NCBI GenBank assembly: GCA_910586215.1
Contig: CAJUGH010000024.1
Coordinates: 1-64,000, forward strand
Reading direction: 5' to 3'
Length of the DNA: 64,000 nt
Source: an uncultured Acetatifactor sp.
GTDB lineage: Bacteria; Bacillota; Clostridia; Lachnospirales; Lachnospiraceae
Each line of letters opens with the position of its first letter. Position 1 is the stretch's first letter. The notes beneath the pieces were generated by a model. The model worked only from the letters and a program-made list of their open reading frames with translations. It did not search any database and was not told the DNA's origin. Made by a program: the position numbers and the translations under genes. Below are positions 51,528 to 60,109 of the stretch, piece after piece.

Positions 51528-53790
51528 CCGCCAGATCCTGCGCCATGTCCAGGGGCAGCCGGGTTACTCTCATCCAGACTGCCAGGGTATTCTTCGCCTG
51601 GCCGGGCAATCTGTCCACGTTCAGACTCATATGGGGATCCTCTGTGGGAAATACAAGCGTTGGGCACCGATCTCTATCGGATCCGGCTCCTGTGATGACG
51701 CCGTTGGCAGCAAACAGCTTCCTCTTCTCCAGTAAGACCGCCTCCCCGTTCCACTCCATTTTCTCCAGCTTCACCGCACAGGCACCGAAAACGGGGTCGA
51801 TCCGCAAGACCTTCACTTCCCCGTCCACGGGCAGCTCCAGCCTGGCCTGGCGGCTGCCCTGGGACTCCTTCGGAGAATCCTGGGCTTTTTCACCCGGACC
51901 ATTTCCCGGATCTTTTGTCCCATTGAACTGCTCATAGGCACCTGGTATAAAGTAGGACGCTTCCTCCCTGCACCCGGAACCCTTATCCTCATAGACCTGG
52001 AGCCTCCAGAACGGGTCCTCCCCTGGCCTGGATTCTTCCTGGAAGCCAGGCACTATGGCCCGGACGCCAATCCTGTCCCGTATCTGGACCATGGACAGAC
52101 GCTCTCCTGCTACGAACTGCCGGAATTCCTTTTCCTGCTGCCTGTAAGCGTCTGCCTCCTCTTTAGTAATGCCAAGTGTCAGAAACACCCGGTCCAGATC
52201 CAGCTTCTCCCTGAATGGGTCTGCCTGCAAATACCGTATCACAGCCCTGAAAGCCAGTTCCTTGATCTCAATGGGCTTGCCAAAGGTCCACTCATAATCG
52301 GTCAGCGTCCATTTGTCCCCATTCACCAGAATATCCTCAAAGCCCAGATCAAAATCTGCCACCGGACATTCCCCACGATACCCTACCCGGTCTATATATT
52401 CCTGGAAAAGTTTGTGGAAATCATCCACATCTCCTCTTTCCAGGCAACGGTCCATCAGCTCAGACAGGGGTATCCCCCGTACAAAAGGGAACCGGGCACA
52501 CACTTCTTCCGGCCCCTCTTCTATCAAAATGCATTGGTTGATCTCCAGACGACCACCTGCATACCGTCCAGCCAGGCTCTCCCAGGCTGTGGCCATGCCC
52601 CGCACATGCTCCCTGGCTGCAGGATCCATGGGGCTCTTCCACACGGTGGAACGGCCCGCTACATCCCGGCTGATCCGCGTCTTGATGGCATATTCCGGTG
52701 ACCTGTCATTGGAATATCTCACATATTTGGTCTCAAACCCTGCTCCGATGACTGCCAGGTAGGAATTGGCAAACACCGGGAAAAGGCCTTCCTCCAGCAC
52801 GCCGTCAAAGGCCTTCTTCTCATCAAACAGAACCATCCTGTCCCTGTCAAAATTCCTCAAATTGTCAGACAGTTCTCCCTTCCCCGGCAGATAGGTATCA
52901 CTGTAAAGGGTAGTCATAAACTTATAATCCGGATAGGGATAATAGAAATGGGCCTCCGCCACCCCGCATCTCTGGAAGATTCCCTCCAGCCCTCTCCTGC
53001 CAAAAGTTCTTGCTCCACATACATCCTCGTCTTTGTCCCTGGCCATATAATTCTCAATGCCGGAAAAATATTCCCCCTGGTGGTCTTCCCTGCACCCGGC
53101 AAAGTATTTCATCCCGTATTTATTCTCAATGGCGATGAGGATCCGGCCTCCCCTGGCCAGATGGGGCAGCAGGATCTTCAGGAAATCTTCATAGGGAGTC
53201 TCTCCGCCGATATACCCCTGTCCATACTCAAAGACCCCGATCAGACAGATATAATCGAAATCCCTGGGCAGCCCAGGCTCTATATCCTTGAAATTCCCCA
53301 CATGAATGGTCACATTTTCACATGTACTATGCCTGTGGGCGTTGATCATGCTACGTTTCCTGGATAAATCCACGCAGGTCACACTTCCGGCCTTCCTGGC
53401 AAGTACCCCTGTGATGGCACCACAGCCGCTTCCCACCTCCAGCACCTTATCTGTATTTCTCATGGGCACCCAGTCAATGATATTCTCCCGCAGAGGGGAC
53501 AGGTGATAGAGTACAGGCCAGCTTCCCCTCTCCTCGATCACTTCCCGGTATCCGCCCTCTGGATGAGACTGTACAATCTGAAGCAGCTCGTCCTCCACTG
53601 CACCATCACAATAGAAGTCTTCCCCGGGATACCTGCTGTAATCCAGGGTCACACTGCCAATTGTCTCTGTCCGGGGAAAAGGCTTGTCCCAGTTCTTCTC
53701 CTTTTCCTTATTCTCTTTTTTCTCCCTGTTTTCTGTCTGATCCCTGTCCCGGGCTTCTACTCCTGCCTCTTTTTCTGTCTCCATATGCAC
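51490..53790 (-). CDS. SAM methyltransferase fused to a kinase-like region, possible glycan chain terminator
   Basis: A 766-residue three-part protein. After a charged N-terminal tail, a class I methyltransferase (about 90-300) has motif I VLEVGSGCGAITG and SVTCVDLSRKR. A kinase-like region (about 340-560) has a YAIK lysine (370), a catalytic-loop-like VADFDLGFEDILVN (477-490) and TDYEWTF, with Asp498 in the metal-binding place. The last 110 residues are a beta domain (VLRIDPVFGACAVKLEKMEW). WbdD of E. coli O8/O9a joins a methyltransferase and a kinase that cap the growing chain before ABC export, and this gene sits beside a Wzt with a recognition domain. The capping role is inference. The start is GTG 53790 or ATG 53784. 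Confidence 0.82.
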   Translation of the reverse strand: MHMETEKEAGVEARDRDQTENREKKENKEKEKNWDKPFPRTETIGSVTLDYSRYPGEDFYCDGAVEDELLQIVQSHPEGGYREVIEERGSWPVLYHLSPLRENIIDWVPMRNTDKVLEVGSGCGAITGVLARKAGSVTCVDLSRKRSMINAHRHSTCENVTIHVGNFKDIEPGLPRDFDYICLIGVFEYGQGYIGGETPYEDFLKILLPHLARGGRILIAIENKYGMKYFAGCREDHQGEYFSGIENYMARDKDEDVCGARTFGRRGLEGIFQRCGVAEAHFYYPYPDYKFMTTLYSDTYLPGKGELSDNLRNFDRDRMVLFDEKKAFDGVLEEGLFPVFANSYLAVIGAGFETKYVRYSNDRSPEYAIKTRISRDVAGRSTVWKSPMDPAAREHVRGMATAWESLAGRYAGGRLEINQCILIEEGPEEVCARFPFVRGIPLSELMDRCLERGDVDDFHKLFQEYIDRVGYRGECPVADFDLGFEDILVNGDKWTLTDYEWTFGKPIEIKELAFRAVIRYLQADPFREKLDLDRVFLTLGITKEEADAYRQQEKEFRQFVAGERLSMVQIRDRIGVRAIVPGFQEESRPGEDPFWRLQVYEDKGSGCREEASYFIPGAYEQFNGTKDPGNGPGEKAQDSPKESQGSRQARLELPVDGEVKVLRIDPVFGACAVKLEKMEWNGEAVLLEKRKLFAANGVITGAGSDRDRCPTLVFPTEDPHMSLNVDRLPGQAKNTLAVWMRVTRLPLDMAQDLADAAGGIRIFKRG

Positions 53791-53867
53791 TCTGTCCTTA
53801 CCACAGCTATTTTATGCTGTAAAACCGGCCGGCATTTTCCCAGCCTGGCCACTCTCCTTTTTCGTCA

Positions 53868-53970
53868 CCGCTCACTCCGTTCACAGTAACAGATGCGCAG
53901 AAATCTCAAGAAATTTCGCGCACGCAGTCTCGGGTTTGTCACGCAAAGAACACGTGAAAACACCTGGAAC
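53868..53970 (+). repeat. Family A dispersed repeat, copy A9
   Basis: CGCTCACTCCGTTCACAGTA, ACAGATGCGCAG, hairpin arms AAATCTC/GAAATTT, GCGCACGCAGTCTCGGG, then TTTGTCACGCAAAG and CACGTGAAAACACCTGG. It closely matches A8 in the left half and A2 in the right half. It fills most of the gap between the Wzt and methyltransferase genes. Confidence 0.8.
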
Positions 53971-54030
53971 GGTTTCCTTCAGACACGGCTTCTCCAGGCC
54001 TGGATATGCCCACAGGTTAATGACAAATCC

Positions 54031-55428
54031 TTATTGTACTGCCTTCACTTCAACCACAGACTCCATGTCATAGTAGCCCACCGTGTTTTTATCCGATACC
54101 ACCGTGATATGGATGGCATCATATAATCTATGGTACACCTCAAAAGTGTCCCCATTGTATCCTGTAACCCCCATGGAAAGCAGATACTCCCCTCCTTGCA
54201 GGTTCATCCGCTGGGTAAATGTGACATCCATCACCTGCCCAGCCTCACAGCTTTCCAGGAAGGATTTTTCGATCATGGAATTAGTTCCTGTGATCTCAGT
54301 GCCAATGACGTTTTTCACCGAAAAGGCAAAAATAGGCGCAGGGATATGGTCCTGGAACCGCACCCGCATGTGTACCGTGAACTCACTTCCCTTTAGGATC
54401 GCTGTGGTCTGTACCCCTCTGTCGTCTGTTACATAACAGGCCTCCATCCGGGCCTGCATGGTACCGTATTCCAGGGCATCCGGGTTGAGGCTGTCTGTCT
54501 TCCCGGCCTGTGCGGGCGCAGGGACATCTGCCTTTTTCTGGCCGGCCTCTCCTTCCTGCCCGGCTCCACCGGGAACCTTTCCCATGGCCCGCCCCACCGC
54601 GCTGCGCAGTTCCCCATCGTGCAGCAGATTATCCTCCTGCTCTTCGGGCAGTTCATACTGTCCCACCAGCACCCGTTTGTAAGCATCGATCATCTGCTTG
54701 GGGCTTCCCTCCCCCAGCAGGATACCTTTATTCAACAGAAATACCCTGTCGCAGTACTTGCTGATACTGCTAAGGTCATGGCTCACGAAGACAATGGTCT
54801 TCCCCAGTCTCTTAAAGTCCTCGAACTTATGATAACATTTTGCCTGGAAAAACACATCTCCCACAGACAGCGCCTCATCTACGATCAGTATCTCCGGTTC
54901 GATATTAATAGCCACTGCAAAAGCCAGCCGCACAAACATACCACTGGAATAAGTCTTTACTGGCTGGTATACATAGTCCCCGATATCGGCAAACTCCAGG
55001 ATGTCCGGCAGTTTCCCGTCAATCTCCTTCTCCGAGAAGCCCATCATGGTACCATTCAGATATACATTCTCGATGCCATTGTATTCCATATTGAACCCAG
55101 CCCCCAGTTCCAGCAGGGCAGAGATCCTCCCATCCACCTTCACTTCCCCGGAAGTGGGATTCAATACCCCTGTAATGATCTTCAATATGGTGGATTTTCC
55201 GGAACCGTTGGTACCGATGATCCCCACTGTCTCCCCCCGGTTGATGCACATAGTGACACCCTTCAAGGCATAGTGGGTCTTGTGAACCTGCTTCTGCCCA
55301 AACCCCAGGGCTTCCTTCAGCCGGTCCTTGGGCCTGTCATACAGTTTGTAGAGCTTCACCACATCCCGGACCTCAATTGCCGGTATGTCCATCTCCTGGA
55401 CATTTGCCTGTATCTCTTTGTCTTTCAT
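54031..55428 (-). CDS. Polysaccharide ABC exporter ATPase with C-terminal recognition domain (Wzt-like)
   Basis: Powers export of undecaprenyl-linked glycan. The ATPase domain (about 20-245) has Walker A GIIGTNGSGKSTIL, signature YSSGMFVRLAFA, Walker B ILIVDEALSVGD and switch His VFVSHDLSS. A low-complexity linker (about 285-315, Gly/Gln/Ala/Lys-rich) leads to a beta-sandwich of 150 residues (EFTVHMRVRFQDHI, GGEYLLSMGVTGYNGD), the Wzt-C type that in E. coli O8/O9a recognises the capped chain end. Its partner is the permease at 56947-57933. It is 3 bases after the gene at 55432. Confidence 0.94.
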   Translation of the reverse strand: MKDKEIQANVQEMDIPAIEVRDVVKLYKLYDRPKDRLKEALGFGQKQVHKTHYALKGVTMCINRGETVGIIGTNGSGKSTILKIITGVLNPTSGEVKVDGRISALLELGAGFNMEYNGIENVYLNGTMMGFSEKEIDGKLPDILEFADIGDYVYQPVKTYSSGMFVRLAFAVAINIEPEILIVDEALSVGDVFFQAKCYHKFEDFKRLGKTIVFVSHDLSSISKYCDRVFLLNKGILLGEGSPKQMIDAYKRVLVGQYELPEEQEDNLLHDGELRSAVGRAMGKVPGGAGQEGEAGQKKADVPAPAQAGKTDSLNPDALEYGTMQARMEACYVTDDRGVQTTAILKGSEFTVHMRVRFQDHIPAPIFAFSVKNVIGTEITGTNSMIEKSFLESCEAGQVMDVTFTQRMNLQGGEYLLSMGVTGYNGDTFEVYHRLYDAIHITVVSDKNTVGYYDMESVVEVKAVQ

Positions 55429-55431
55429 ATA

Positions 55432-56928
55432 TCACTCCGATTCATCCGCTATGCATGTGATTGAATTCTTGTCATACCACGAGGCCATTGCACGGTTTTC
55501 CTCTGCATCCGGGGAACTGCTCAGCTGTGCTGACTGCAGGATCCATGGTTTATAGGCATAAGGTTTCACCACCACATCCGGCCCTCCGCTTTGAATCTTC
55601 TCTATGCGCTCCAGATATTCCTGGTGAAAATTGTATGCTTCCCCGGTATGTACATAATAGTATGCCGCAAAAGATGAATATTTTGCAGACTGATTTGGCT
55701 CCACTGAAAAAATGCAAAACATGCATATACCAACAACAGGGTAAAACCACCACATGGCACCCTTCTCAGATACTTTATCAGTCTTCTTTCTCTTTTTCTG
55801 TAACCACCCAAGCCAATAAATCTCATTGGCAAAAAGCAACAGCTGAAATGTGATCTTCACGGCATTCAACGTTCTTCCCAGCCCGGCATGTCCCAGAGAA
55901 TACAGACTTGGGGTAAAACCCGTTGCATAAAAGCAGAACGACCACAAAAGCAGCAAGCCCGGAAAGCGGAAGGAAAAAGAAAGTCTCTTTACCATCTGCC
56001 AGGCCAGAGGGAACAGTAATACCATAACAGCAACCGTAATCAGTCCTGTAAACTCCGGAATCTTGTTGACAGCTTCCTGAAAAGAACGCAGGATGGCTTC
56101 TGCCGCCCCCATACCGTAACCACTCAGCACTCCCTTCCGCACATTGTTCCCCGGTGCAGATACTGTCTTATAGAAACAGAAGGCATACACAGCCAAAGAG
56201 GGAAGCAACAGAAATACCCTCTTATTCTTCAGCATGATTCCCAGGCCAACGAAGGAAAAGCCCAGGATAAGCCCCTGAAGGGTTGTGACAAAGTTGGCAC
56301 CTCCCGCAAGCACTGCCCCCAGCAGACTCCATAATACCAGAAAAACACAGGATACCCTCCCTGCTCCCCGCAATAGCTTAATCCAGGATGCTGCAAGCAG
56401 CAGCAAAAAAGAATGCATTCCCACATAATGGACAGCTGCATTATACCAGAAAAATCCTCCATTTGGAGTATAGATCAATACAAATACCGTCCCTGTCACA
56501 ATGGCCTGTATCGCCAGGCAGAATGGCCACTCTGCCTCCAGCACGTCCCGCAGCAGAACCTTCGTAAACACAAGCAACGCTGACAAGAGAAGCAACAAGA
56601 TAAAGAGTGGTCCCAGAAAATAATATTGCTCTCCCCAGATCAGCGGCACCATTGACATAAAAAATATGGAAGAAAACGTTCCCTGCCAGGCATACCAGGA
56701 TGTTCTTGTACAGTACCATGCCCCCTGTATGGCACTTCCCAGGCTCCATTCTTGCCCTAAAAACCGATGGGCATATACCCCATAGGTATAGTCATCATAC
56801 CAGGGTGCCGTATAAGGCAGGATTCGGAAAAGTGGCAGCAATACCACTCCCAATGCCAGCATGGCTCCCACTGCCACCAGCCATTTTTGCGGCCTCCAGG
56901 TCAATGCTTTCCTGATTTTCTCTTTCAT
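55432..56928 (-). CDS. Multi-pass membrane protein, possible GT-C glycosyltransferase (DUF6056-like)
   Basis: A 498-residue protein with about eleven membrane helices. The first extracytoplasmic loop holds PWYDDYTYGVYAHRFLG; an acidic Asp pair at this place is usual in GT-C enzymes that use polyprenyl-phosphate sugars. A soluble C-terminal segment of about 90 residues (HTGEAYNFHQEYLERIEKIQ) follows the last helix. I assign the GT-C link only by topology and this motif. It lies between the Wzm-like permease (18 bases) and the Wzt-like ATPase (3 bases), so it is part of the export operon and may decorate the chain outside. Confidence 0.75.
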   Translation of the reverse strand: MKEKIRKALTWRPQKWLVAVGAMLALGVVLLPLFRILPYTAPWYDDYTYGVYAHRFLGQEWSLGSAIQGAWYCTRTSWYAWQGTFSSIFFMSMVPLIWGEQYYFLGPLFILLLLLSALLVFTKVLLRDVLEAEWPFCLAIQAIVTGTVFVLIYTPNGGFFWYNAAVHYVGMHSFLLLLAASWIKLLRGAGRVSCVFLVLWSLLGAVLAGGANFVTTLQGLILGFSFVGLGIMLKNKRVFLLLPSLAVYAFCFYKTVSAPGNNVRKGVLSGYGMGAAEAILRSFQEAVNKIPEFTGLITVAVMVLLFPLAWQMVKRLSFSFRFPGLLLLWSFCFYATGFTPSLYSLGHAGLGRTLNAVKITFQLLLFANEIYWLGWLQKKRKKTDKVSEKGAMWWFYPVVGICMFCIFSVEPNQSAKYSSFAAYYYVHTGEAYNFHQEYLERIEKIQSGGPDVVVKPYAYKPWILQSAQLSSSPDAEENRAMASWYDKNSITCIADESE

Positions 56929-56946
56929 ACGCTCTCCTCCTGTTTC

Positions 56947-57933
56947 TCACAGCACATCCGCAAAATGCACCTTCAACCGTTTGAAGATAGCCGCCCCGAT
57001 GCCAAACAGCACCACTGTCGTGATCCAGAATCCCATGGTGGAAAAAAAATCCTGGAAAAACCACTGTTTTTCATAGATGGCACTCCGATAGCCGTTTACA
57101 ATGTATACCAGTGGATTCAGTTTCAGCACCACTATCCACTCTTCATCAATAGATCCGATATCCCAGAGAATCGGGGTGGCCCACATGCCAATCTGCAGGG
57201 CAATATTGATGATCTGGGACAGATCCCGGAAAAACACCACCACGGAACAAGTGGTATAACACAGCGCCAGCACAAAGATAAAAAGACAGGCGCTGTAGTA
57301 TAGGATCTGCAACGTGTAAACCGTGGGATAATAGCCGTAAATCGCTGCTACCACCAACAGGACCAGGATAAAAAAAACATGGATAAAAGTAGCAGCAATG
57401 ATCTTGATAATGGGCAGGATGCTGATCTTGAATACCACTTTTTTCACCAGGTAATTGTATTCCAGCAGGGCATTGGTGCCATTGTTCAAGGCCTCACTGA
57501 AGAAAAACCAGGGCACCAGCCCGGCCGTGAGGAACAGTACAAAGGGAATCCCCTCCGCTCCCTGTCTTGCACCGTTTCCCATGATCCTGTCAAACACAAT
57601 GTAGTACATGGCCACCGTGACCACGGGCTGCACCATGGCCCACACGGCTCCCATGTAAGAACCTGCATAACGTTTCTTGAAATCATTCTTTGCCAGCTTC
57701 CAGATCAAGTGTCTACTCTGGTACAGCTCTACGGGAAGCGTTGTCACCTTGTCATACCATTTGGCAAATCCCAGACAGGCAGCCACAATCACCGCACAGG
57801 AGATCACTTTCTTGACAAGCTCCTCCTGGTGGTTCACATTGGGTCCTGTGTTCTGGTGGACGATTATAAGCACTGCCATCAGAAGACCCGCCAGTGAAAA
57901 TATGGCAATACCACCCTTTTTCCGTATCCTCAT
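56947..57933 (-). CDS. Polysaccharide ABC exporter permease (Wzm-like)
   Basis: The membrane half of the exporter. The core starts at ELYQSRHLIWKLAKNDFKKR and YAGSYMGAVWAMVQPVVTVA, the conserved N-terminus of Wzm/RgpC permeases, followed by six helices and the loop PLVYIVNGYRSAIYEKQWFF. Before it are about 75 extra residues with two more helices (GGIAIFSLAGLLMAVLIIV and VISCAVIVAACLGFA), which ordinary Wzm proteins lack. The ATPase partner is at 54031-55428. I find no better start inside, so the extension seems genuine. Confidence 0.92.
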   Translation of the reverse strand: MRIRKKGGIAIFSLAGLLMAVLIIVHQNTGPNVNHQEELVKKVISCAVIVAACLGFAKWYDKVTTLPVELYQSRHLIWKLAKNDFKKRYAGSYMGAVWAMVQPVVTVAMYYIVFDRIMGNGARQGAEGIPFVLFLTAGLVPWFFFSEALNNGTNALLEYNYLVKKVVFKISILPIIKIIAATFIHVFFILVLLVVAAIYGYYPTVYTLQILYYSACLFIFVLALCYTTCSVVVFFRDLSQIINIALQIGMWATPILWDIGSIDEEWIVVLKLNPLVYIVNGYRSAIYEKQWFFQDFFSTMGFWITTVVLFGIGAAIFKRLKVHFADVL

Positions 57934-58058
57934 GTGATCTGTTTCCTCTCCGTTTTCCTCATTCCCATCCTGTCAGCCTGCCGGCAGAAGCACCTGTCAA
58001 CAGTAATGCTACAGGTACCATCCCAAAGAAGGGCTCCTGCCCTTACGATGCCTTTTTC

Positions 58059-58619
58059 TCAGGAATGTCCAAACTGACTAAGTTCTCCCCATTTCCGGTC
58101 CGCATCCTTCTTGGACAGGATCACTTCCACCCCATCCGGCAGGGGCCATTCCACCCCGATCTCCGGATCGTTGTAAGCCAGTCCTCCCTCATCCTCCGGA
58201 TGGTAGAATTCCGTACACTTATAGCAGAATTCTGCGTAATCTGACAACACCAGGAAGCCATGGGCAAATCCCACCGGCACGAAGAACTGTTTCTTATTTT
58301 CCTCGGAGAGCAGGACCCCATACCACTTGCCAAAGGTAGGGGAACCTGACCGGATATCCACGGCTACATCGTATACTTCTCCCCGGATCACCCGCACCAG
58401 TTTCCCCTGGGGGAATTTTTTCTGGAAATGAAGCCCCCTTAAGACTCCCTTCCTGGAAGCCGACTGGTTGTCCTGGACGAAGACCTCCGGGATCCCTGCC
58501 TCCTTGTAATCCCTGTAATTGTAAGTCTCGCTAAAATATCCCCTCTCATCCCCGAACACGGCAGGGGTGATTATTTTCAGTCCTTCTATCCCGCAAGTCT
58601 CCACACTGATTTTACCCAT
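58059..58619 (-). CDS. rfbC: dTDP-4-dehydrorhamnose 3,5-epimerase
   Basis: Third step of dTDP-L-rhamnose synthesis. A 186-residue cupin protein: VFGDERGYFSETYN, NQSASRKGVLRGLHFQ with the catalytic His, GEVYDVAVDIRSGSPTFGKW, VPVGFAHGFLVLSD and the catalytic Tyr region YKCTEFYHPEDEGG. ATG 58619 follows AAAGGAG; the longer frame is not needed. It follows rfbA and a GH25 gene on the same strand and leads towards the Wzm/Wzt genes. Confidence 0.96.
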   Translation of the reverse strand: MGKISVETCGIEGLKIITPAVFGDERGYFSETYNYRDYKEAGIPEVFVQDNQSASRKGVLRGLHFQKKFPQGKLVRVIRGEVYDVAVDIRSGSPTFGKWYGVLLSEENKKQFFVPVGFAHGFLVLSDYAEFCYKCTEFYHPEDEGGLAYNDPEIGVEWPLPDGVEVILSKKDADRKWGELSQFGHS

Positions 58620-58714
58620 TGTATCCTGGCTCCTTTCCGTTCTAAAATTAGGAATTGTTACGAAATAGCTTTTAAGCAATTTGCAAGGTTGCTAAAAATA
58701 TTATTAACAATTCC

Positions 58715-60109
58715 CTAGTAGTTCAGATAACTCACATTCATATCCACATTTCCCTCGATGCCGTCAATCTTTCCCTTGGAGGTATACTGCCACATCTGGT
58801 AATACCCCTGGTAGAGGGGCACGCTGCGGTACTCGGCCAGCCAGATGCAGTAGTTCTCCAGTCTGTCCGCATGGAGTCTGTTGTTGTACCAGTTGCGGCT
58901 GCCGTAGACACCTGCCTGGTATCCTGCATTCTCTATGGTACGGCAGAAAGCCTCACAGACCAGCGTCCTGGTGTCCACATCCAGGCCGTCCGCACGGCCA
59001 TTCCCGCCTGCCCCCTCGGTGTCAATGAAAATCGGGTACGTAAGATCGTATTCCCGCACCAGGCGCAGCACAGCAGAGGCTTCTTCCACAGCCTCCACCT
59101 CATTCACTGCCTGGGTGAAGAAGTACACCCCCACCGGCAGGCCGCTGGCAGTGGCTCCTTTCATGTTCGCCTCAAAATAAGGGTCTTCCACCAGGCTGCC
59201 TGTGACAGATCCCCGGTACCCCGCCCGGATGATGGCATATTCCACCCCGGCATTTTTCACACGGTCCCAGTCAATGTCGCCGTTCCACTTGGACACATCA
59301 ATCCCCGTCCTGGCATTGCCGGACAGGTTCTGGAATTTCTTGATCTCCGTCTTGTCCGCATCCTCCACCGCCTCAGCCACGGCAGTATCTTCTGCCTGGG
59401 CATCAATGTCTTCCTCTGTCTTGATCAGAAGGGAGATGTCCTCTATGGTCACATATTCCACTTTGTCTTTCACACGCACCCTGGTCTCATTGGTTGGGAC
59501 CTTGTACCCTTCCACAGGCAGCAGTCCCACATAGTATTCCCCTGCATCCAGGTCCCCGATGTAGATGATGCCATCCTTGTCCAGGTCCTTATATTCTCCC
59601 AGGCCCTCCAATTCTACATAGAAGCTCTCCCCCTTCACAGGAGTGCCCTCCACATCCACTACCTGGATGCGCAGATCCTTCTCCACGGAAGTGACCACCA
59701 GGGACAGACGGGAAGCAGCATCCTTCGCAGCCTCCAGGATGGGATTCACTTCCTGGTCAAAAAAGGTATTATCCTTCAGGAAAGCGGACAAGTCGTCCCC
59801 CAGCTGCGCCGGTCCGCCTTCCTGAACTGGACCATTTCCCCTGCCGCCTGTGCCGGAGGTATCCCCAGGCGCACCGCCTGGCCCCTGGCCGTTTTCCTCC
59901 GGTTCCGTTCCGGAACTGTCCTGGCCCGATCCAGACTGCCCCTGGCCAGTTCCACCCCCATCCGGTCCTGCGGCTGTCTGTCCTTCCCCGGAAGGCAGAC
60001 CTCCCCTGTCCTTTCGGGCATCCAGGTTCCCATAGACCACCAGCATGGCGATGAGCAGGATAGCCGACAGGGATACCAGTATCGCCCTTCCCCGCAGTTT
60101 AGAGTCCAT
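58715..60109 (-). CDS. GH25 muramidase, membrane-anchored
   Basis: Cleaves the MurNAc-GlcNAc bond of peptidoglycan. One N-terminal membrane helix (RAILVSLSAILLIAMLVVYG) is followed by about 75 residues of Gly/Gln/Ser/Pro-rich linker, an all-beta region (about 150-245, RIQVVDVEGTPVKGESFYVE) and the GH25 catalytic domain from GIDVSKWNGDIDW. Catalytic acids are in PIFIDTEGAGG, and WQYTSKGKIDG ends the barrel. Its ATG overlaps the rfbA stop by 11 bases, so the two are coupled. That links wall remodelling to rhamnose supply, perhaps to let the polymer through the wall. Confidence 0.92.
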   Translation of the reverse strand: MDSKLRGRAILVSLSAILLIAMLVVYGNLDARKDRGGLPSGEGQTAAGPDGGGTGQGQSGSGQDSSGTEPEENGQGPGGAPGDTSGTGGRGNGPVQEGGPAQLGDDLSAFLKDNTFFDQEVNPILEAAKDAASRLSLVVTSVEKDLRIQVVDVEGTPVKGESFYVELEGLGEYKDLDKDGIIYIGDLDAGEYYVGLLPVEGYKVPTNETRVRVKDKVEYVTIEDISLLIKTEEDIDAQAEDTAVAEAVEDADKTEIKKFQNLSGNARTGIDVSKWNGDIDWDRVKNAGVEYAIIRAGYRGSVTGSLVEDPYFEANMKGATASGLPVGVYFFTQAVNEVEAVEEASAVLRLVREYDLTYPIFIDTEGAGGNGRADGLDVDTRTLVCEAFCRTIENAGYQAGVYGSRNWYNNRLHADRLENYCIWLAEYRSVPLYQGYYQMWQYTSKGKIDGIEGNVDMNVSYLNY

